DNA of 64,000 bases from assembly GCA_013397935.1 (NCBI GenBank), contig VZRN01005169.1:2395658-2459657 (forward strand), read 5' to 3'. The DNA comes from Dasyornis broadbenti (lineage: Eukaryota; Chordata; Aves; Passeriformes; Dasyornithidae). Position numbers and translations under genes: made by a program. The notes under the pieces were generated by a model. The model made no database searches. It was not told where the DNA came from and saw only the letters and a program-made list of their open reading frames with translations. Below are positions 60,643 through 64,000 of this stretch, piece after piece (the first letter of the stretch is position 1; the number at the start of each line of letters is the position of its first letter).

Positions 60643-63099
60643 ACATCCTGTCTCTCAGATATCCCAAAACTGGTGGGTCAGCAAAAGTCTTCTCTGCCTT
60701 TGGACTCTGCAGTTTTACTAACCTGTCCTACCTGCCAGTGGTGGGAAATCACTGATCATCTGAAACAGAACCAGCTACTTTTGAGGGACCTGAACAGCTC
60801 CAGATTTTCATTGACTAAAACCAATCAAATTCTCATACAGAGATTTAGGCTCATTAATCATTTGTGAGAACTTAATTTACATGCATCTGCCTGTAGATAT
60901 CTCATGTCTAGACTGAAACACACTGTTATAGTTTCAATGACAGTAAGAAGTTAATTACTTGCTCTTTCTTTAAATGTTGATAAAGATCTAAGGTAAGATT
61001 CATTTCGACTCAGTGTAGACATCTGAAGTAGTTCAGAAGAATCATTCCCTGGAAGTGATTCTGTTACTCTCACAGGACACCTGGTTCCATTTGAGATATC
61101 TCAGGGAAAATTATGGGGTCTCCTGATCCTGCTCCAAAAGGCCACTGGTCCCCAGTGGGTCCAGTGCCAGATTTACTGCCCTTACATGCCCTGGGGTGTC
61201 ATAGCTGCATTTAATACAATTTGTTGCACAAATACAGGTCACGTCCTCTCCCAGGTTACGAGTCCTACAAGAAAAAGTACAGACCTGCAAAATCAGGGCA
61301 AGACATGTTCAGTTTTAACCTCCTGCATATCCCAAACTGCTAAAGACAGGGACAGGCAGAGACCAAAATGAGAAGAGTAGCTGATGAGTTTTCAAAGAAA
61401 ATGCACAATGGTTTTCTGGCGAGATAATAATTTATCCAATAGAGTTTCTAAAGACTTTTGAATGGAAAACTGATGCTATTCATTATGCATGCATTGCAGA
61501 TTTACCATTAGCCCTGTAATTTTTGTAGCATAGAAAAATATCTCCAAGGTAATTCAAGTTTTGAAGAAGATACAAAAAACTCTGCAAGAGTCATCAGTGT
61601 GATAATGTGCCTTTGATGTGGGGGAGAGAACTATCTGTCATCTTATGGATAGAGCTTGTTTGCTCCATGTAACTTAGATGTTTCAAGATATTTGTACTGA
61701 TCTCTAAGCACAAAGACAGTTAACTGTGATATTTGCAGAAATGTGATTTTGCCACACAAATGTTTTTCTGCGTGAAAACCAATGAATTTTTTTTTTTTTT
61801 GGTGTAAGTTTGCTTTTTTATTAATCTGAGAAAAAAATAGAGGTGAAACAGAACTACATAAGGTTACACACTGCGCAACCAGTTTGTACAGAACTGGGTT
61901 ATAGTTACTGTAGTTCTTCTGAAGATAACTACTCAATCTAATCAAATATTATATGAAAACACCACAATAATAATTTTGAAATAATAGATGTGTGTGTGTC
62001 ATCCAAAATAATGCCCAAATTGTTCTGTTGGGCTATAATTTCATACCAGCAGTTCTCCCATTTTGCAAACCTGTCATTTATAAGAGAATTAAACAACATC
62101 ATCAGATGGCTTAACTGACTCTGAAATTGTAGTATGAGGAAAAAAGTGGGAGTGAAGTGTCAGCCTATCAATTGAAACATTACTCTAGCAATGTCCGAGG
62201 CGATCAGAAAACAGAAAAAGCCCATACTCCCACCCGAAACTACCAATTAGGGAAGAACCACTCATCCATTATCATGAGCAAATTAGACTAGAAAACTCCA
62301 CTGGAGATTATTTGAAATTGGATTTTCTTTGTTTGTGTGTTCTGGCTGGTGCAAGTTATTACATGGACAGAGTTATTTTTTCTTTCCTCAGTTCTTTATC
62401 TTCTTCTTCTTAAGAGACTTTTAGGCTCCTAATTCTTGTTAGGTTTTAAGATACTGAAGACATCTAATGTCCCATAAAATCCATCCCCAAAATCTCATGT
62501 TTCCCAATAGTTCTGCATAATGTTATTTATTGTGCAGAAGAACAGTCCAAGCCCAAAAATTAGATGCATCAAAAATGAGAAATGAACATCATAACGGATG
62601 CTCTGGGTGAGGCCACACTTTGTAATTAAGAGCAGATAGCAATAATCATACAACATGTGCTCTATGGGTGTATTTTGAATTTATTTCAGAGAAATTACAC
62701 AAGTACAAGAATTAGGTTCTGTTTCAATAACCTGCTCACTGGTACCCTGGGCCATCCAAAATACATTAAAGTATGTCCAGTTCAACTGCTTCTCCTCATC
62801 CTCTCCTAATTTTGCTAGAAGTTACTCAGCCCTGCCCACACCCTTGTTAAAACAAATATTACAAATAAAGCAAAACACCACAAAACCCCAATCTATATTT
62901 CTGCAAAATCGTGAGCTGATTCTGCTCTGTTACTCAGTATAATGACAAAATAACTCTGTTGGATTCTCTAACAAAATTTACCTTCACCAGCATAAAATTG
63001 ACAGGCTAAGATACATTTATGGCAACTAATACTATAAAATCTGGACACTTCACATGCTTTATGCTATCCCACAGAGGCAAAGAAGGACGAGTTATTTGA
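60643..63099. other. Unique non-coding DNA
   Basis: No gene or repeat recognised beyond a T14 run at 61787-61800 and a short (TG)n run near 61988. The largest frame is 100 codons (61643-61945, minus) with no recognisable domain. Confidence 0.5.
61787..61800 (+). repeat. T14 homopolymer
   Basis: Fourteen T residues between AATGAA and GGTG. Simple sequence. Confidence 0.9.
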
Positions 63100-63238
63100 C
63101 AACTGGGAGTAAGAGGCACAGAAAAGCAAAATGACTTATCTAGGATAACATAAAATACCTGTGACAGAGAAAGAAGCTAAACCTGGGTCTCCTCATTTCC
63201 AGGCTTATGCTCTAACCACTAGATAATCCTTCCTGCTC
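63100..63238 (+). mobile_element. MIR SINE (ancient, sense)
   Basis: An old MIR copy, matching in order: AGGCACAGAAAAGCAAAATG, ACTTATCTAGGATAACATAA (MIR 'AACTTGCCCAAGGTCACACA'), GACAGAGAAAGAAGC, TAAACCTGGGTCTCC (MIR 'GAACCCAGGTCTG'), then GCTTATGCTCTAACCACTAGA (MIR 'GCTCTTAACCACTACGCTA'). MIR is a tRNA-derived, CORE-domain SINE that is rare in bird genomes. Copies are shared across amniotes and date from before the bird-mammal split. It depended on L2 for movement, and an L2 remnant lies at the other end of this window. Confidence 0.88.
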
Positions 63239-63391
63239 CAAGCCTGAAATCTTGGTGCTGACATTGATTCTGCATGTTACTTAAACTAAGATTTTCAGAA
63301 ATGCACAGGTCAGATGTTGGCTGAAGTCTCTGTCCATGTAAATGAAAGAAAAAAAGCACAAGTCCCCAGCATGCACTGATGAATGGGCTCG

Positions 63392-63700
63392 TTCCTCCCC
63401 ATGTGCTGCACTTTTCATTCTCCTTTGGTGAACTTCATGACTTCCCTGCTGCCCCATTTGTACAGCCTATTAAAGAGGTAATATAATCATCTCATCTGCC
63501 AACCACTCCTTCCAGGTTTACACCAGCTGCAAGCTAGCCGAGAATTCACTCTTGCTCATCATCCAGGTCATAAATGAAAATATTAAAAAGTATTGGCCCA
63601 AATATTGAAGTTAGGAGCACATCACCAGTGACTTAGACCCCTTAATTTAAGTTCTCATGATATTTTCTTTTTTAATCCAGCCATCTAAAATGTAGTTGTT
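63392..63700 (-). mobile_element. Old CR1 LINE, internal reverse-transcriptase region (antisense)
   Basis: This piece comes from further inside CR1 than the other copies. Plus-strand landmarks: CATGTGCTGCACTTTTCATTC, TTGGTGAACTTCATGAC, 'CCCATTTGTACAGCCTATTA', AACCACTCCTTCCAGGTTTA, ATCATCCAGGTCATAAATGA, AAATATTAAAAAGTATTGGCCC, CATCACCAGTGACTTAG and AATCCAGCCATCTAAAATG. They line up with antisense CR1 ORF2 ('TTGTTGAACTTCATGAGG', 'CATCATCCAGGTCATTAATG', 'AACAGGACTGGCCCC', 'CACCACTAGTGACTGG', 'GGCCATCCAGCCAG'). It lacks the CR1 3' end, so it is a fragment of a longer, disrupted copy. Heavy divergence marks it as old. Confidence 0.83.
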
Positions 63701-64000
63701 TTATCAAACAAGTGGTCTGAGTTTCCTCTAAAGCCATAGGAGAGGCAGAGGCAGAAGATGATTTGTGTCATACTAAAAGACAGGTCCCTGCCCTATCCAG
63801 GTATTTCTTTTCTTTGGCTATAGCTGAAGCCCTGATTACTATGGTTAGACAGCTGGATTTTAGAAAATACAGCTGGGTTAGATGAATGTCACTCTTCTTT
63901 AAAGAATTAGATTGAGCTATCACTAGAAGAATAGATTGAGAAGGGTCCACATCAAAATACCTCAGCAGCAAAGCACTTATCAGCATTTAACTCTGATTTG
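63701..64000. other. Unassigned window end
   Basis: Nothing recognised. The CR1 alignment fades out before it. A 72-codon minus frame here has no domain. Confidence 0.45.

Overview
The window is vertebrate, almost certainly bird, non-coding DNA. The diagnosis rests on interspersed repeats. There are many copies of the avian LINE CR1, recognisable by 3' ends of the type ATTCTATGATTCT and the antisense motif GGTTGGAAGGGACCTTAAAGATC. There are also LTRs of bird endogenous retroviruses, including one with the avian ERVL-type start TGTCTTGGTTTTGGCTGG and one with the antisense of TGTGGTGGGTTGACCC. The sequence is AT-rich and CpG-poor, with A/T tracts, microsatellites, one 91-N assembly gap (54258-54348) and a lone N at 5930. 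The LTR families suggest a neognath, possibly neoavian, bird; the species cannot be read from the sequence. No prokaryotic features are present.

No protein-coding gene could be supported. All open frames are short (136 codons at most) and look like chance, or translate CR1, LTR, microsatellite or gap sequence. The window is therefore either a gene desert or the inside of one or more very large introns. A few short segments bounded by good splice signals (7486-7528, 33050-33101, 56718-56779 on +; 16863-16941 on -) are listed as candidate exons, not as genes.

Layout. 1-8.5 kb: unique AT-rich DNA with one (TA)n run. 8.5-9.1 kb: an ancient L2-clade LINE with a recognisable reverse-transcriptase C-terminus and 3' tail. 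9.3-10.5 kb: two antisense CR1 copies. 10.5-23 kb: mostly unique, with sense CR1 copies at 14.9 and 17.7 kb and a (CAC)10 repeat at 22.8 kb. 23.2-24.2 kb: a cluster of an antisense CR1 and two LTR-like pieces. 24-32 kb: mostly unique, one CR1 3' end at 29.6 kb. 32.1-33.1 kb: an ERVL-type 5' LTR followed by a tRNA-Leu-like primer-binding site, then a 52-nt exon-like segment. 35-37.7 kb: two CR1 copies. 42.6-43.0 kb: a CR1 of a different subfamily and an antisense LTR fragment. 51 kb: a long ancient antisense CR1. 53.9-58.7 kb: three CR1 pieces and the gap. 60.6 kb: a degraded CR1 tail. 63.1-63.7 kb: an ancient MIR SINE and an old antisense CR1 body.

The most useful observations are the set of very old elements (L2, MIR, two old CR1s), which are fossils that predate birds and can be mistaken for unique DNA, and the ERVL LTR/PBS unit lying about 0.33 kb upstream of an exon-like segment. 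No new biological system could be demonstrated from sequence alone.
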